Source: Phragmites australis (taxonomy: Eukaryota; Streptophyta; Magnoliopsida; Poales; Poaceae). Taken from it: a DNA stretch of 64,000 nucleotides. This document shows, in pieces, positions 33,827 through 45,703 of this stretch (position 1 is its first letter; each line of letters starts with the position of its first letter). The notes beneath the pieces are model-generated. The model was not told the DNA's origin, made no database searches, and was given only the letters and a program-made list of their open reading frames with translations. The DNA is taken from contig NC_084940.1 of the NCBI RefSeq assembly GCF_958298935.1, positions 15,929,146 through 15,993,145 on the forward strand, read 5' to 3'. The position numbers were made by a program, and so were the translations under genes.

Positions 33827-34737
33827 TGATGAGTAATGTTGGCCTGATCTTCCGATAGGTAGCGATAAGTCGGTGGGTGAAGAACTCGACGTTGATGATT
33901 CAAAGGCTTCGACCCGAACATATCGTCTCCCTTGCGATCACTACACCACAGCTCCGTTGGTTATCAACCGTGTTACGCGATTGACCTTGCCAAGAAGGCT
34001 CAATCCCTGCAAGCGTACCGAGAACACAAGCAAGAACGTAGAAGATGCAATCTGAAATATTGCAAATAGAATTTAAGCACTCGAAGTTGGAGTTCCGCAA
34101 ACACTTGCGGCGGCCTAGTCGGTCCGGAAAAAGAGCGAAAATCTCACAATCTGTGTGTAGATCAATATCTAAGCAAAACTCAACCCTAATTAGGGTAGTG
34201 GCTACTGTATATAAAAGAATAGGGTTGGCCAAGGACCCCTGGACGCGTCCCTAATGGACTCCAACATGTTACACGGCCCAACGGGTCAAAAGATGGTGGC
34301 GCAGCACCCTGACAGATTCTGGATGTTCACTTGTTTCGACGATTCCTATTGACTCGGAAATAATTTGGACATGGGACCAGTTCCGTTAGAAAGCTTATCT
34401 TCTTAGCTTTCCAACCATGTGTAGAACGTCGAAAACGGAGTCCGTATGCGTCCTAGGCGACGATTTTAGTGTAGGCTAGTCCTGGACTCCGAAACGGACT
34501 CGAACTTGATTGGACCTCCACCTAGCTTGGGTGCCCTTGCTGTTCTTCTCCCGTGTTCCTAAGTAACAATACATCACAATTATTCAGTAGCATCCCATCC
34601 TTATTAAAATATAAAGGAACACTAAGAAACGAGCTCACCTCATGATTTAGTTGACGTGCACGAGCTCGTGTCAATGGACCTATTGTTGGAGGAATACTCG
34701 GTGTGTGTGTGTATCCGAAAGAGTGATGTCATCATCA
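33827..34737 (-). repeat. 3' LTR of the CRM-like element (911 bp)
   Basis: Begins TGATGAGTAATGTTGGCC and ends ATGTCATCATCA on the plus strand. It matches 40538-41447 almost throughout. It differs from the right LTR by one additional GT in a GT run near 34701-34712, by GAAGAACTCGAC for GGAGAACTTGAC near 33878, and by scattered substitutions. Confidence 0.9.
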
Positions 34738-37700
34738 TCCTCCCCCTCTTGAATTGGAGTCATCCTCGACGTAATGTCATCTTCTTCTCCCAAGTAAGAC
34801 TTTAAATATGAAATGTTAAATGTGGGACTAACCCCATAATCTGCAAGCAACTCAAGTTTATATGCATTATCATTGATCTTTTCCACAATTTTAAAAGGAC
34901 CATCAACTCGAGGCAACAATTTAGACTTTCTCAAATCAAGAAATCTATCTTTGCGCAAATGTAACCACACAAGATCACCAATTTCAAAAGTAATATGTTT
35001 ACGACCTTGGCTACCATAAATTCTATACTTCTCATTCATCTTTTCAATATTTTTCTTAGTCAACTCATGCATTTTCATAATCAAATCAGCATGTGTCTTA
35101 GCATCAAAATTCAATTTCTCGGATGTTGGTAAAGGAAATAAATCAATAGGGGCACGGGGTTAAAACCATACACTACCTGAAACGGACTTATCTTGGTGGT
35201 GGAGTAAACTGATCTGTTGTAAGCGAACTCAATATGGGGTAGACACTCTTCCCATATCCTCAAATTTTTCTTCAAAACAGCCCGTAACATGGTGGATAAT
35301 GTGCGATTCACAACCTCCGTTTGTCCGTCGGTTTGAGGGTGACATGTCGTCGAAAACAGCAGCTTTGTCCCAAGTTTATTCCAAAATGTCCTCCAAAAGT
35401 GGCTCAAAATTTTTGCATCACGATCCGAAACAATGGTGTTAGGCACTTCATGCAAGCGAATGATTTCCCTGAAAAACAAATCAGCTATGTTTGTAGCATC
35501 ATCGCTCTTGTGACAAGGTATAAAATGTGCCATTTTTGAAAAACGATCCACAACGACAAATATACTATCCCTCCCCCTCTTGGTCCTAGGCAATCCTAAA
35601 ACAAAATTAATAGAAATATCCTCCCAAGGCACACTAGGAACAGGAAGAGGCATATAAAGTCTATGTGGGTTCAAGCGGGACTTAGCTTTATTGCAAGTAG
35701 TGCAGCGTGCCACGTAGCGCTCGACGTCGCGCCTCATCTTAGGCCAAAAGAAGTGAGTAGCCAGTACATCCTCGGTCTTCTTCACTCCAAAATATCCCAT
35801 CAAACCACCTCCATGCGCTTCCTGCAAGAACAATAGGTAAATAGAGCTAGCTGGGATGCATAGCCTATTAGCACGATATAGTAATCCATCATTCAGCACA
35901 TATTTATTCCAAGTTCTTCCTTCTTTACAATGTTCAAAAGCATCTTTAAAGTCCAAATCAGTAGCATATAATCATTTAATTGTTTCTAAATCAAAAATCT
36001 TATGATCGAGTTGGGGCAGCATGGTATAACGTCTAGATAACGCATCTGCAATGATATTGTCTTTACCTTTCTTATGTTTAATGATATAAGGAAATGACCC
36101 TATAAATTCAACCCATTTAGCATGACGTTTGTTTAGTTTGTCTTGGCTTCTAATATGTTTTAAAGCTTCATGATCAGAATGAATAATAAACTCCTTAGGC
36201 CAAAGAAAATGTTTCCATGTTTCTAAAACTTGAACTAAAGCATACAACTCCTTATCATAAGTCGAATAATTAAGAGATGGCCCATTCAATTTCTAACTCA
36301 AAAGTCTTATCAAAGTCCGGAAGTTGGAGTAGAGGTGCATGCGTAAGCTTATCTTTCAGCGTATTAAAAGCTTATTTTTGTGCTGGCCCCCATTGGAACG
36401 GAACGCCCTTCTTTGTCAACTCATTGAGTGGGGGCAGCAATGGTGCTGAAATCTCTCACAAAACGCCGATAGAACCCTACAAGGCCATGAAAGCTTCTCA
36501 CCTGTGTGATAGTCTCAGGAGTTGGCCAGCTCTTGATGGCTTCAATTTTAGCTTCATCCACTTTAATTCCCTGTGGAGTAACAACATAGCTAAGAAAAGC
36601 AACTCTATTCGTGCAAAAGGTGCACTTGTCAAGGTTAGCAAACAAACGTGCCTCTTTCAAAGCAGTAAAAACAGCACGTAGATGATCAATGTGTTCTTCA
36701 TGTGACTTGCTATAGATCAAAATATCATCAAAGTACACCACCACAAATCTTCCTATGAAAGCACGTAAAACCTCATTCATTAGTCTCATGAAAATGCTAG
36801 GTGCATTAGTTAAACCAAAATGCATCACTAACCACTCATGTAGACCGAACTTAGTTTTGAAAGCAGTTTTCCATTCATCCCCCAATTTCATTCTTATTTG
36901 GTGGTAACCACTACGCAAGTCAATCTTCGTGAAAATAATAGAACCACTCAACTCATCAAGCATGTCGTCTAGCCTAGGAATAGGGTGACGATACCTTATT
37001 GTGATATTATTAATGGCTCTACAATCAACACACATACGCCATGTACCATCTTTCTTAGGAACCAAAAGAACAGGAACAGCACAAAGACTAAGGCTCTCTC
37101 ATACGTACCCACGATCCAAAAGGTCTTGGACTTGTCGCTGAATTTTCTTAGTCTCCTCTGGATTGGTCCTATATGCAGCGCGGTTTGGCAAAGTTGCTCC
37201 CGGGATCAAATATATTTGGTGCTCTATCCCTCTCAATGGTGGCAACCCCGGGGGTATCTCAGCTGGAAAGACATCTTTATACTCCTGCAAAAGGTTAGTG
37301 ACAGCAGCAGGCAAAGAGCTAGGTATATCATCAATTGAAAATAAAACCTCTTTGCATACCAAAGCATAGCACAAAGTATCATTATCTTGAATTTCAGCAA
37401 GGTCAGATTTAGTAGCAAGCATAACACCACCCTTTAACTTAATGCCTTCGGACCTAGGTGTGTTCTTCTCTTTCTTAGGTGGAAAAATAGATTGAGCTAC
37501 TTGCTGATTTTCAGATTCCAAAACACGTTCTTTCTTTTCTTTTTCAGCTAAAGCTTTATCACATTGCACAATTTCAGCAGGTGTCAAAGGAAGCAAAGAG
37601 ATTTTCTTTCCCTTGTGCATGAGAGAGTATTTATTACTTCTACTATGGTGTGTAGCATCGATATCAAATTCCCAAGGACGGCCTAACAAAAGTGAACATG

Positions 37701-38226
37701 CTTGCATAGGCACTACATCAAAATCAGCATAATCATGGTAGGAACCAATAAAAAAATATACTCTCGCAGATTGTGTTACCTTAACCTTACCGCTGTTATT
37801 GAACCATTGAATGTAGTATGGATGAGGATGTGCACGTGTTGACAAGGAAAGATTCTTCACAAGATCGGAGCTCAAGAGGTTGTTGCAACTCCCGCCATCA
37901 ATTATGGTATAAACACGTGCATCTTTGATAATGGGGAATGTTTGGAATAGATTATAGCATTGTAGCTGCTCTGCTTGCCCCATTTGAGAACTCAAAACTC
38001 GCTTCACAATGAAGGTGCGTGCTGCATAACTCTCCGTGGCAGCGGTACCACTAATCTCCTCCCCCTCACTATCCATGTCATGATCGGCTGCAAGATTAGC
38101 TTCAAATGCATATTCTTCCTCGACATCACTATGACTAACATATCCACCATCTGCTGTTGCGGAGTATGCTCGCTGGCTTGGGCAATCCTTCATGACGTGG
38201 TCAATACCTTGGCAGCGACGGCACAC
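34680..38226 (-). pseudogene. pol of the CRM-like element (zinc knuckle, protease, RT, RNase H, integrase)
   Basis: In order on the minus strand: zinc knuckle CRRCQGIDHVMKDC (38226 on); protease-like VYTIIDGGSCNNLL; RT with [29 protein letters not shown] and the catalytic [11 protein letters not shown] (about 36740); RNase H with [10 protein letters not shown] but lacking the segment around its first catalytic Asp near 36287; integrase with HHFW-type zinc region, [16 protein letters not shown] and [12 protein letters not shown]. The first integrase catalytic residue reads [12 protein letters not shown], where IS-x-DF is usual, so Asp is Asn. A TGA at 37099-37101 replaces a conserved Arg codon (GYV*ES). 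The C-terminal tail (LLPRVDGPFKIVEKINDNAY, FNISYLKSYLGE) continues into the LTR. Confidence 0.85.
34738..34756 (-). other. Polypurine tract of the CRM-like element
   Basis: In sense, AAGAGGGGGAGGA directly precedes the 3' LTR start TGATGATG. It overlaps the pol reading frame (codons for QEGEDDD), because pol runs on into the LTR. Confidence 0.75.
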
Positions 38227-38229
38227 AAT

Positions 38230-39291
38230 ACCCGTTGTACGACCCGTGGTAGCTGCACTGAAGAAGAGCTTGGCTTTGGATCCTGCAAAACAGTAGATTT
38301 GCTCACCTCACGTGATGATTGTGGTGCTCCTGCTGAACGCGCCCGAGTGTTGGAGGAGGGGGCAGCAGGTCGTGTAGATGTAGAAGGGAATGTTGTTGCT
38401 TGTCCCGGTGGTACTTGTGAAGTAGATGTACTCCCAAAATTGTTCCTCAATTTCTGCACCTGTTGTCAAGATAGCAAAATGGAACAACCTATTGGTAGTA
38501 TTATAATCTTTATAATCTACAAGGTCCTGAATTTTACGTCTCAACCCGGAATAAAAACGAACAATGGTATCCTCATCATCGTCTTGTATATTACAACGAA
38601 GCATAGCAATTTGAAGCTCTTGATAGCAATCATGCATAGATTTAGAACCTTGATTTAAGCGCTGCAATTTCTTTTTCAATTCACGTGTATAATCAGGAGG
38701 AATAAATCTATTGCGCATGGCACGCTTTAGTCTAGGCCATGATTCAGGTTCTAAGCCACTAGAAACTAAACCATTCCACCAAATAATAGCATAATTCATG
38801 AACTCACAAGTGGCTAGTCTTACTCTATGCATTTCAGGAACCATATGAGAACTATACTTTTGATCAACCGTCAGTTCCCAATCCAAATAAGCATCAGCAT
38901 TATATGCACCATCAAAAGGAGACATTGAAAACTTAATCTTAGAATAAGGATCATCGCGACCATTGCGACTAACATAATTACCTCCGTTACCTTGACGACG
39001 TTGTTGTTGTTCACGACGTAATTGTTCAGCAGGACGACATTGCTCAGCACGCGCATCTTGCCCAACAAAAACCTCACCATCTTCTTGGTCACCATTATTA
39101 GTATCATCATCATGTGAATGTTCATCATCCTGTGGTGGCTGTCGCAACTCAAGGTCGTTGACTCGCGTGACAAGGTTAGCAATGCTTGTTCTAATGTCTG
39201 TCAATAGTCTAGTATGATCCTGCAAGGTTTTGTTGAGTTCTTCCTTGGACACACAATCCTTAAAATCTGACGGAGAGTCATCACCTGACAT
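38230..39291 (-). pseudogene. gag of the CRM-like element
   Basis: Starts MSGDDSPSDFKD at 39291. Acidic and Gln/Arg-rich N-terminal part, then the retrotransposon gag core: KFSMSPFDGAYNADAYLDWE, WWNGLVSSG, RNRFIPPDYTREL, LQRLNQGSKSM, RFYSGLRRKIQDLV. The frame shifts near 38460. Beyond it another frame gives a Ser/Thr/Pro-rich linker (TFPSTSTRPAAPSSNTRARS), and a second shift near 38240 leads into the zinc knuckle. Gag and pol would otherwise be one reading frame, as in CRM elements. Confidence 0.8.
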
Positions 39292-40525
39292 GGTTAGTAG
39301 AAAACAAAGGACAACACAATATTATCCCTATCAACTACTAGGTGGTGGAAGGTGGAATCACACACACTCAAGCGTCTTACTACGCTCTTACAAATGTTCT
39401 TACCAACACAGCAAGGAGGAACAACCGGTGATAAGTCTGGAAGCGTGGGATGATTGCAAGAGTGAACCTGTTCGGATCAAAGGAGGTGGAGCTTGGAAAG
39501 GCACAATATGGTAGCAAGGATTAGCAATAACTGTAATCAGATGAGCAAAGCTAAATAAGTGTCTATAGTATGAATCACAGTTGCTGGTCTATCACGTGTC
39601 CCTAGTCCTAGCACAACAGCTGAAACAAAGCTAAAAAGGATGATCAGAGAAAGATACAGCAAACAGCATAATTATCTGGGTGTTCTATATGTACTCCTCT
39701 TTTTTGTCTTTTAGCACTAGTAGGAATCACGAATTTTTTTTTCGTATTTTTCTGATTTTTTTTTCTGAACTAGAAGCACACAAGCAACAGCCACAGAAAT
39801 TTTCAGCTCAAACGGATGCAAGATGTGGCCTATAGAAAATCAAGCACGTTCTCTGAAAAGCGTGCGGAAACTTTGCGGCTCGAATACTCAATCTTCCGAG
39901 CTAAATTTGGGAAAAAAATTTCGGTGGAACCCGCAAAAGTCGGGGAGCAACGGATGTAACTTTTTCTGTAGATGTCCGTGAAATTTTTTTTTGCCTAATT
40001 CCGAGTCCGTATGAGAAAGTTATGGTCGTTTTACTGATCCCCTGTCGAGTTAGGGTTTTTTTCAAAGAACCTCTTGCAGAAATTGGCCTCTTTAAGGTAT
40101 TGCAAGCAATAGGATCGCGAGATGAACAAGGAGGGCAGTGGTGGCAGGGCAATTGATACAAGGCGGCTTGCGACCTATGTAGGGTTGGCGTGGCGGAAAG
40201 TAACACAAGGCGGCTCGCGGTGGCAAATCGAGTAATGTGGTGGCTCGACTTGTTGGTGGGGATGGTGGCGATGGGATAGCGGCGTGATCAAAACAGTACG
40301 GAGTGTTGACTAAAAACCAAGAACACGACTCTAAAACCAGCAACAAGACTCGACCACGGACACAAACTCAACAACGCGCAACTGAAAACAAAAATTGCAA
40401 AGGCACAAAGGGTTCTAGGGCAGCGGAAATTGACGGAATTTTTTTGGTTTTTTCTGGACTCTAGGTAATGAAAAATAGACTAATCTAAAGGAAAAAACAA
40501 AATTACCTAACGGGCAACCTGAAAA
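39292..40525 (-). other. 5' leader of the CRM-like element, no extra ORF recognised
   Basis: The 1.2 kb between gag and the primer site contains only short frames without family features. No counterpart of the H3-like ORF of the Tekay-type element is found here. Confidence 0.6.
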
Positions 40526-40535
40526 TCTAATACCA
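40526..40535 (-). other. Primer binding site, degenerate initiator tRNA-Met type
   Basis: In sense, the 5' LTR ends CTCATCA, followed by AC and then TGGTATTAGA, one base off TGGTATCAGA. It confirms the minus orientation. Confidence 0.75.
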
Positions 40536-40537
40536 GT

Positions 40538-41447
40538 TGATGAGTAATGTTGGCCTGATCTTCCGATAGGTAGCGATAAGTCGGTGGGTGGAGAACTTGA
40601 CGTTGATGATCCAAAGGCTTCGACCCGAACAGATCGTCTCCCTTGCAATCACTACACCACAGCTCCGTTGGTCATCAACCGTGTCGCGCGATTGACCTTG
40701 CTAAGAAGGCTCAATCCCTGCAAGCGTACCGAGAACACAAGCAAGAACGTAGAAGATGCAATCTGAAATATTGCGAATATAATTCAAGCACTCAAAGTTG
40801 GAGTTCCGCAAACACTTGCGGCGGCCTAGTCGGTCCGGAACAAGAGCGAAAATCTCACAATCTGTGTGTAGATCAATATCTAAGCAAAACTCAACCCTAA
40901 TTAGGGTAGTGGTTACTGTATATAAAAGAATAGGGTTGGCCAAGGACCCCTGGACGCGTCCCTAATGGACTCCAACACGTTACACGGCCCAACGGGTCAA
41001 AAGATGGTGGCGCAGCACCCTGACAGATTCTGGACGTTCACTTGTTTCGACGATTCCTGTTGACTCAGAAAGAATTTGGATATGAGACCAGTCCCGTTGG
41101 AAAGCTTATCTCCTTAGCTTTCCAACCATGTGTAGAACGTCAAAAACGGAGTCTGTATGCGTCCTGGGTGACGATTTTAGTGTAGGCTAGTCCTAGACTC
41201 CGAAACGGACTCGAACTTGATTGGACCTCCACCTTGGCTTGGGCGCCCTTGCTGTTCTTCTCCCGTGTTCCTAAGTAACAATACATCACAATTATTCAGT
41301 AGCATCCTATCCTTATCAAAATATAAAGGAACACTAAGGAACGAGCTCACCTCATGATTTAGTTGACGTGCACGAGCTCGTGTCAATGGACCTATTGTTG
41401 GAGGAATACTCGGTGTGTGTGTATCCGAAAGAGTAATGTCCTCATCA
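40538..41447 (-). repeat. 5' LTR of the CRM-like element (910 bp) with the pol tail still readable
   Basis: Plus strand starts TGATGAGTAATG and ends TGTCCTCATCA. In sense its first codons read EDITLSDTHTPSIPPTIGPL then TRARARQLNHEVSSFLS, the expected continuation of pol through the LTR. In the 3' LTR an extra GT shifts this frame to a premature end (DTHTHRVFLQQ). A TATATA-like box lies near 40918-40928. Confidence 0.85.
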
Positions 41448-41452
41448 GAATG
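41448..41452. repeat. Target-site duplication GAATG, right copy
   Basis: Identical to 33822-33826; see the left copy. Confidence 0.9.
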
Positions 41453-41639
41453 CATTATTCACAACAACAAATTCATACAACTAAAACATAGGCTAATTTT
41501 TCTTTGTGAGTTAATAAATTAAATGGAACATATGAACACATGTGCTTTGATTGATGAAAGAAAACTAAAACATGTTTTCTAGAGTAAATTGAATCATGAA
41601 ATAAGTAGTAGATGCATAAGAAGTGGCTAATTGTTCATC

Positions 41640-42420
41640 TAACCACATCCAAATCTATCCAAAATATGCTGAACTAAGTCTTTTTTCAGCTGGATATGCT
41701 TTGATCTATTATGGATGTCACCATTTCTTTCCAAAAAATTGTTGAACCCATCAATAGATCCCTAGTGGTACTATGCTTTTTGTATAGGATGATCTCTCCC
41801 TGATTCAAGTCATACTTGTCAGTATGAGCCTATGGATCCCGCTCATCTTCAACTATTATATTATGCAATAGAATGAAAGCATATATGATTTTGCTAAGGG
41901 TTTATCAGTGCCAATAACAGGCCACACACCATAGGATGGCGAAGCGAGATTGTAAAGCTCCAAATGCCCTTTCGACATCCTTTCTCACCCCTTCTTGTTT
42001 CCTTGCAAATAATTTATCTCTAATGCTTTAAAGGGCAGTGATTGTTTTCACAAATGCTACCCATTAAGCATATATTCCATTCACCAAGTAATAACCCATC
42101 TTACACAATCTTTCATTCACAGCAAAGCTTGAATTGGAGGAGCTTGCCCTTGGAAGGTATTGGTAAACAATGGCAATTGGTTCATCAAATTAATGCCATT
42201 ATTTGATCCCATGACACAAAAGGGACATGCCATATTCAATGGTCGTGGTGACTGCTTGAAGCATGACAATAGCGACTCTGTAATCACAACAAGTGAATTG
42301 CCCTTGCCATGCAACTGGACAAATATTAATAATGACAAAAGTGCACTTTTATTCACGGATACAAGTATTAATAATGCCAATCGAAAGAAAACTTTTATTT
42401 CTAGGTGCAAACCTTAGCCA
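41640..42420 (-). pseudogene. PIF/Harbinger-type transposase (DDE_Tnp_4) remnant
   Basis: The minus strand gives MACPFCVMGSNNGINLMNQL followed by PLFTNTFQGQAPP (42130-42240), then MGYYLVNGIYA, WVAFVKTIT, RKDVERAFGALQSRFAIL and AFILLHNIIVEDER (42100-41800). These are successive blocks of the plant Harbinger nuclease (GYYL-x-DGIYP, ERAFG-x-LQ-RFAI, HNMIVEDER). Several stops and frame changes make it a pseudogene. No inverted ends or Myb-like partner gene were found. It lies between the CRM-like element and a copia fragment. Confidence 0.7.
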
Positions 42421-42739
42421 AGGAATACATAGGTACACTTACTTGTTGAATTCTAAATTGGTATGCTCATAGCATTTATTTGAACAAAACAAGAAATTGA
42501 AAGCAAAAGCACTAAGACCATTAATCAATCTTATTTACACAATTTATTTTATCACCAAAATATTGCAGTGCCCTCTTGTGCTCCATTTGCTGCAGATCAG
42601 TCATGACACTGAGGTCGGCCATTAGGTGGTATGTGCACATCATGGCCATTGATGTTCAATCTCGGCCTTGCGCTGCTTCTTGTGTACCTTGTGGATGATG
42701 TGCTAAAGACAGTTGCAGAGGTATGCATCTCCATACGCT

Positions 42740-43394
42740 AATTACTAGAAAGTGGCCGACTGTAGTGAGATGGATTCCATCATGGCTAATGAAACTTGGG
42801 ACATCTCTAATCATCCTAAAGGATGTAAACTTGTTAGCTGCAACTGGGTCTTTAAAAAGAAGCTTAGTTATGATGGTACTATTGAGAAATATAATGCGAG
42901 GCTTATGGCTAGGGATATAGCTAAAAAGAAGAAGATAACCTACACTCATGTTGCGAGATTAACCAATATTAGGGTGCTCCTTGCGCCTGCAGCTTCCCAT
43001 GGTCTACATGTTGATCAAATAGACGTAAAGACAACTTTCCTATTTAGAGAGTTGGAGGATGAAATTTATATGGAGTAACCAAATAGTTTTGTGATATCTA
43101 GACAGGAAAGAATGGTTTGCAGATTATTGAAATCATTGTATGGCCTCAATCAAGCACCTAACCAACCTCAATTCATGCACCTAAGAAATAGAACAAGAAG
43201 TTTGACAAAACTTTAACATCCGTTGGCTTTGCTATGAATGAAGCTGATAAATGCATATATTATCGCTATGGTGGGGTCAAGGTGTGATATTATGTTTGTA
43301 TGTTGATTACATACTCATATTTGGGACAAACACTATTGTGGTTGATGAGGTAAAATCATTTTCATGGTTTCAATATGAAAGACTCTGAAATAAG
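42740..43394 (+). pseudogene. Ty1/copia reverse transcriptase fragment
   Basis: Plus-strand reading gives SEMDSIMANETWDISNHPKG, then CNWVFKKKLSYDGTIEKYNA, then HVDQIDVKTTFLFRELEDEI, CRLLKSLYGLNQAP and a degenerate LCVDYILIFGTN region. This is the copia RT from its start through the catalytic motif, where the second YVDD Asp is Tyr. It has a stop near 43077, an insertion around 43150-43190 and no LTRs. It stops abruptly at about 43394, where LINE sequence on the other strand begins. Confidence 0.7.
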
Positions 43395-44300
43395 ATTGTA
43401 TCATCTACATACTGTAGGATAGACAGACCATTATCCACTAAATGAGGGATTACTCCTTTTATTTGTCCATCTTCCTTTGCTCGCTCTATTAAAATCACTA
43501 GCATATCTACTAAAATGTTAAACAAGATAGGTGAAAGTGGGTCCCCCTATCTTAATTCTTTCTTAGTTTGAAAGAATATGCTTATATCATCATTTACTCT
43601 CACTCCCGCACTCTCTTTAGTCACAAATTGTTCTATCCATCTACTCCATTGTTATGAAAATCCTTTTATTTTTAAAGTTTGTTGTAAAAAGGATCATTTT
43701 ACTTTGTCATATGCCTTTTTAAAATCTAGTTTTAGAATGACTCCATTCAATTTCTTCCTATACATTTCATGGATGGTCTCATATAAGATGACCACTCCTT
43801 CCATAATCTAACAACCTCTCATGAAGGCAGATTGAGTTGGTCTAATCACCTCTTGCGTGACTCCACTTATTCGGTTCACTGTTACCTTAGTGAAGATTTT
43901 AAAGCTCACATTAAGCAGACAAATTGGTCGAAATTGTTGGATTTGCGCTGCATCTTTGTCTTTTGGTAGCAAAGTAATAATTCTGAAATGTAGGCTATGT
44001 AGAGACAAATTTCCTTTGTAGAACTCATAAAAAAGCACCATAAGACCATCTTTTATACTTTCCCTGAATACTTGATAAACTTAGCTGGGAAACCTATTGG
44101 TCCTGGTGCCTTATTATATTTCAGCTGAAATATAGCCTCCTTAACCTCTTTCTCGGTGAACATTTTTGTTAACCTTTCATTATTAGCCTTAGATACCCGA
44201 GGGATATCATCCTTCCTATTTTGAACCATAGCGAGATCCCCATGTTCAGGAGGACCAAGTAGTCCTTTGTAATACTGGGTGATGTATGATTAAATTTGTT
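43395..44300 (-). pseudogene. LINE ORF2, reverse transcriptase part
   Basis: Minus-strand blocks: ITLLPKDKDAAQIQQFRPIC followed by LLNVSFKIFTKVTVNRI, then RPTQSAFMRGC (43808-44041); a region with KLDFKKAYDKV-type sequence (about 43690-43750); ELR*GDPLSP (stop in place of Gln); and QYVDDTI at the left edge. It ends right after the catalytic YVDD. Multiple stops. Confidence 0.7.
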
Positions 44301-44687
44301 CTTCGCCTCTAATGATTTGATCTCCATGCTCAAGTTGGAAAATCCTAGATTTCCTATATTTTCCATTTGCCACTAATCAAAAATACTTAGTGTCACAATC
44401 ATCCTCTAATAACTCTGTTGTTTTAGACCATCGTTAACATTTAATCTCCTTTTCTCTTAAGAGTTGCTCTAGTCGTTCCTTCAAACAGTGTTTGATGTCC
44501 ACTTCAAGTGGTTGTATAAAGTAGATTTTGCCTTCTTGTCCAGGTCCTCTATTTTTATTAGTAATTCTTGTTTTTCTTTTTTATATGAACCGCTAATATT
44601 TTTCGCCCATCCTCTCAAGTATTGTTGTAATCTTCTTATTTTATTTTGCCATCTTTGCAGTGGTGTACAACTCTTGTTTTCTTCCTT

Positions 44688-45338
44688 TCATACTTTTGTT
44701 ACTACATCAAAAAAACCATCACTAGTTAACCAACCAAGTTCAAATTTGAACCTATGTTGATTTTCCCCATGCAATATATTTCCAGTATTTAGCAGCAAGG
44801 GAGTATGGTCAGAAATCTCTCTCGATAGAGCTTGTACAATTGCTCTTGAAAATTTAATCTCCCATTCTATGCTAACTAATATCATATCTAATTTCTCATA
44901 AGTGGGGACCTCTCTTGAATTGGACCATGTGAACTTACGTCCAGACAATGCCAGCTCCCTTAAATCCAAGCTTTTGATAGCAACATTGAATAGGAAAGGA
45001 CATCTGTCATTGTATCTACCATTACTTTTTTCATCGGGGCTTCTAATTATGTTAAAATCCCCACCAATCATAATGGGTAACGATTTGATTCTGCAAGCAT
45101 GAACTAATTCACTTAAAAAACAATCTTTATATTCCGATTAGGCTGCACCATACACTACTACTAATATCCATTTAAAACCATCCTCCTTGTTTCTTAGTTT
45201 AAACTTAATGTAAAAGTCACCATGAAAAATAGTTCCAATATCAAACACATCTAAATTACCCCCCATAAGCAACCCTCCGGACCGTCCGCGCGGTTCTTCC
45301 CAATTCCACAAAATCCCCCCCCCCCCACATATCCACAT
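44688..45338 (-). pseudogene. LINE ORF2, AP-endonuclease part
   Basis: Contains GGDFNIIRSPDEKSNGR, SGRKFTWSNSREVPTYEKLD, then SREISDHTPLLLNTG: the GDFN and SDH motifs of the exonuclease-endonuclease-phosphatase fold in plant L1 ORF2. The upstream piece 45138-45338 (GGLLMGGNLDVFDIG, KWILVVVYGAA) fits the earlier strands of the same domain. A stop near 45138 separates the two. Confidence 0.7.
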
Positions 45339-45651
45339 ATCCGTCTAAGTTCCCCATCCTTCAAGTCTTTTCTATTGGTCTCTACAATAGCAATGGAATC
45401 TAGTTGCTACTCCAAAGTAATCTCGGAAAGAAAACAAAATTTAGGTACATCCCTCAACCCTTGACTATTCCATAAGATTCCCTTCATTTTAAAACTTGTA
45501 CTTATTTTTTAACAGACACACCCTGTTGGCGTTTTCTATTTTTGCAAAAACTGGATTTCGTTTTTGTGGGGACAACTTTAAAGTCACAGCTAAGGTGACC
45601 ACTGCCCTCATCCATAACCTCCTCGGTTAAATCACTACATAAATGACTAAC

Positions 45652-45703
45652 AACGAGGTGATCCAGTCCCTCATCCTAACGAGGTGATCCAGTCCCTCAT
45701 CCT
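45652..45703. repeat. 26-bp tandem duplication
   Basis: Two identical adjacent copies of a unit beginning AACGAGGTGATCCAGTCCC and ending TCATCCT, starting at 45652 and 45678, inside the LINE remnant. Confidence 0.85.

Larger units (their letters stand above)
33827..41447 (-). mobile_element. CRM-like chromovirus (Ty3/gypsy), full length, degenerate
   Basis: Two LTRs of about 910 bp in direct orientation flank a minus-strand internal region: primer site, gag (39291-38230), protease, RT, RNase H, integrase (38226-34680), polypurine tract and 3' LTR. TGATGATG...CTCATCA are the LTR ends in sense. Identical GAATG duplications flank it. The pol frame runs past the polypurine tract into the 3' LTR, and the 5' LTR shows the matching tail (GPLTRARARQLN), a hallmark of CRM-type chromoviruses. 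Several stops and frameshifts, an RNase H deletion and an integrase active-site change make it non-autonomous. Confidence 0.85.

Noticed and set aside
34200..34225. Plus-strand TATATAAAAG in the CRM-like LTR as an antisense promoter
   Set aside because: TATATA reads on both strands, and the element's own minus-strand box falls at the same place; no independent evidence for plus-strand transcription.
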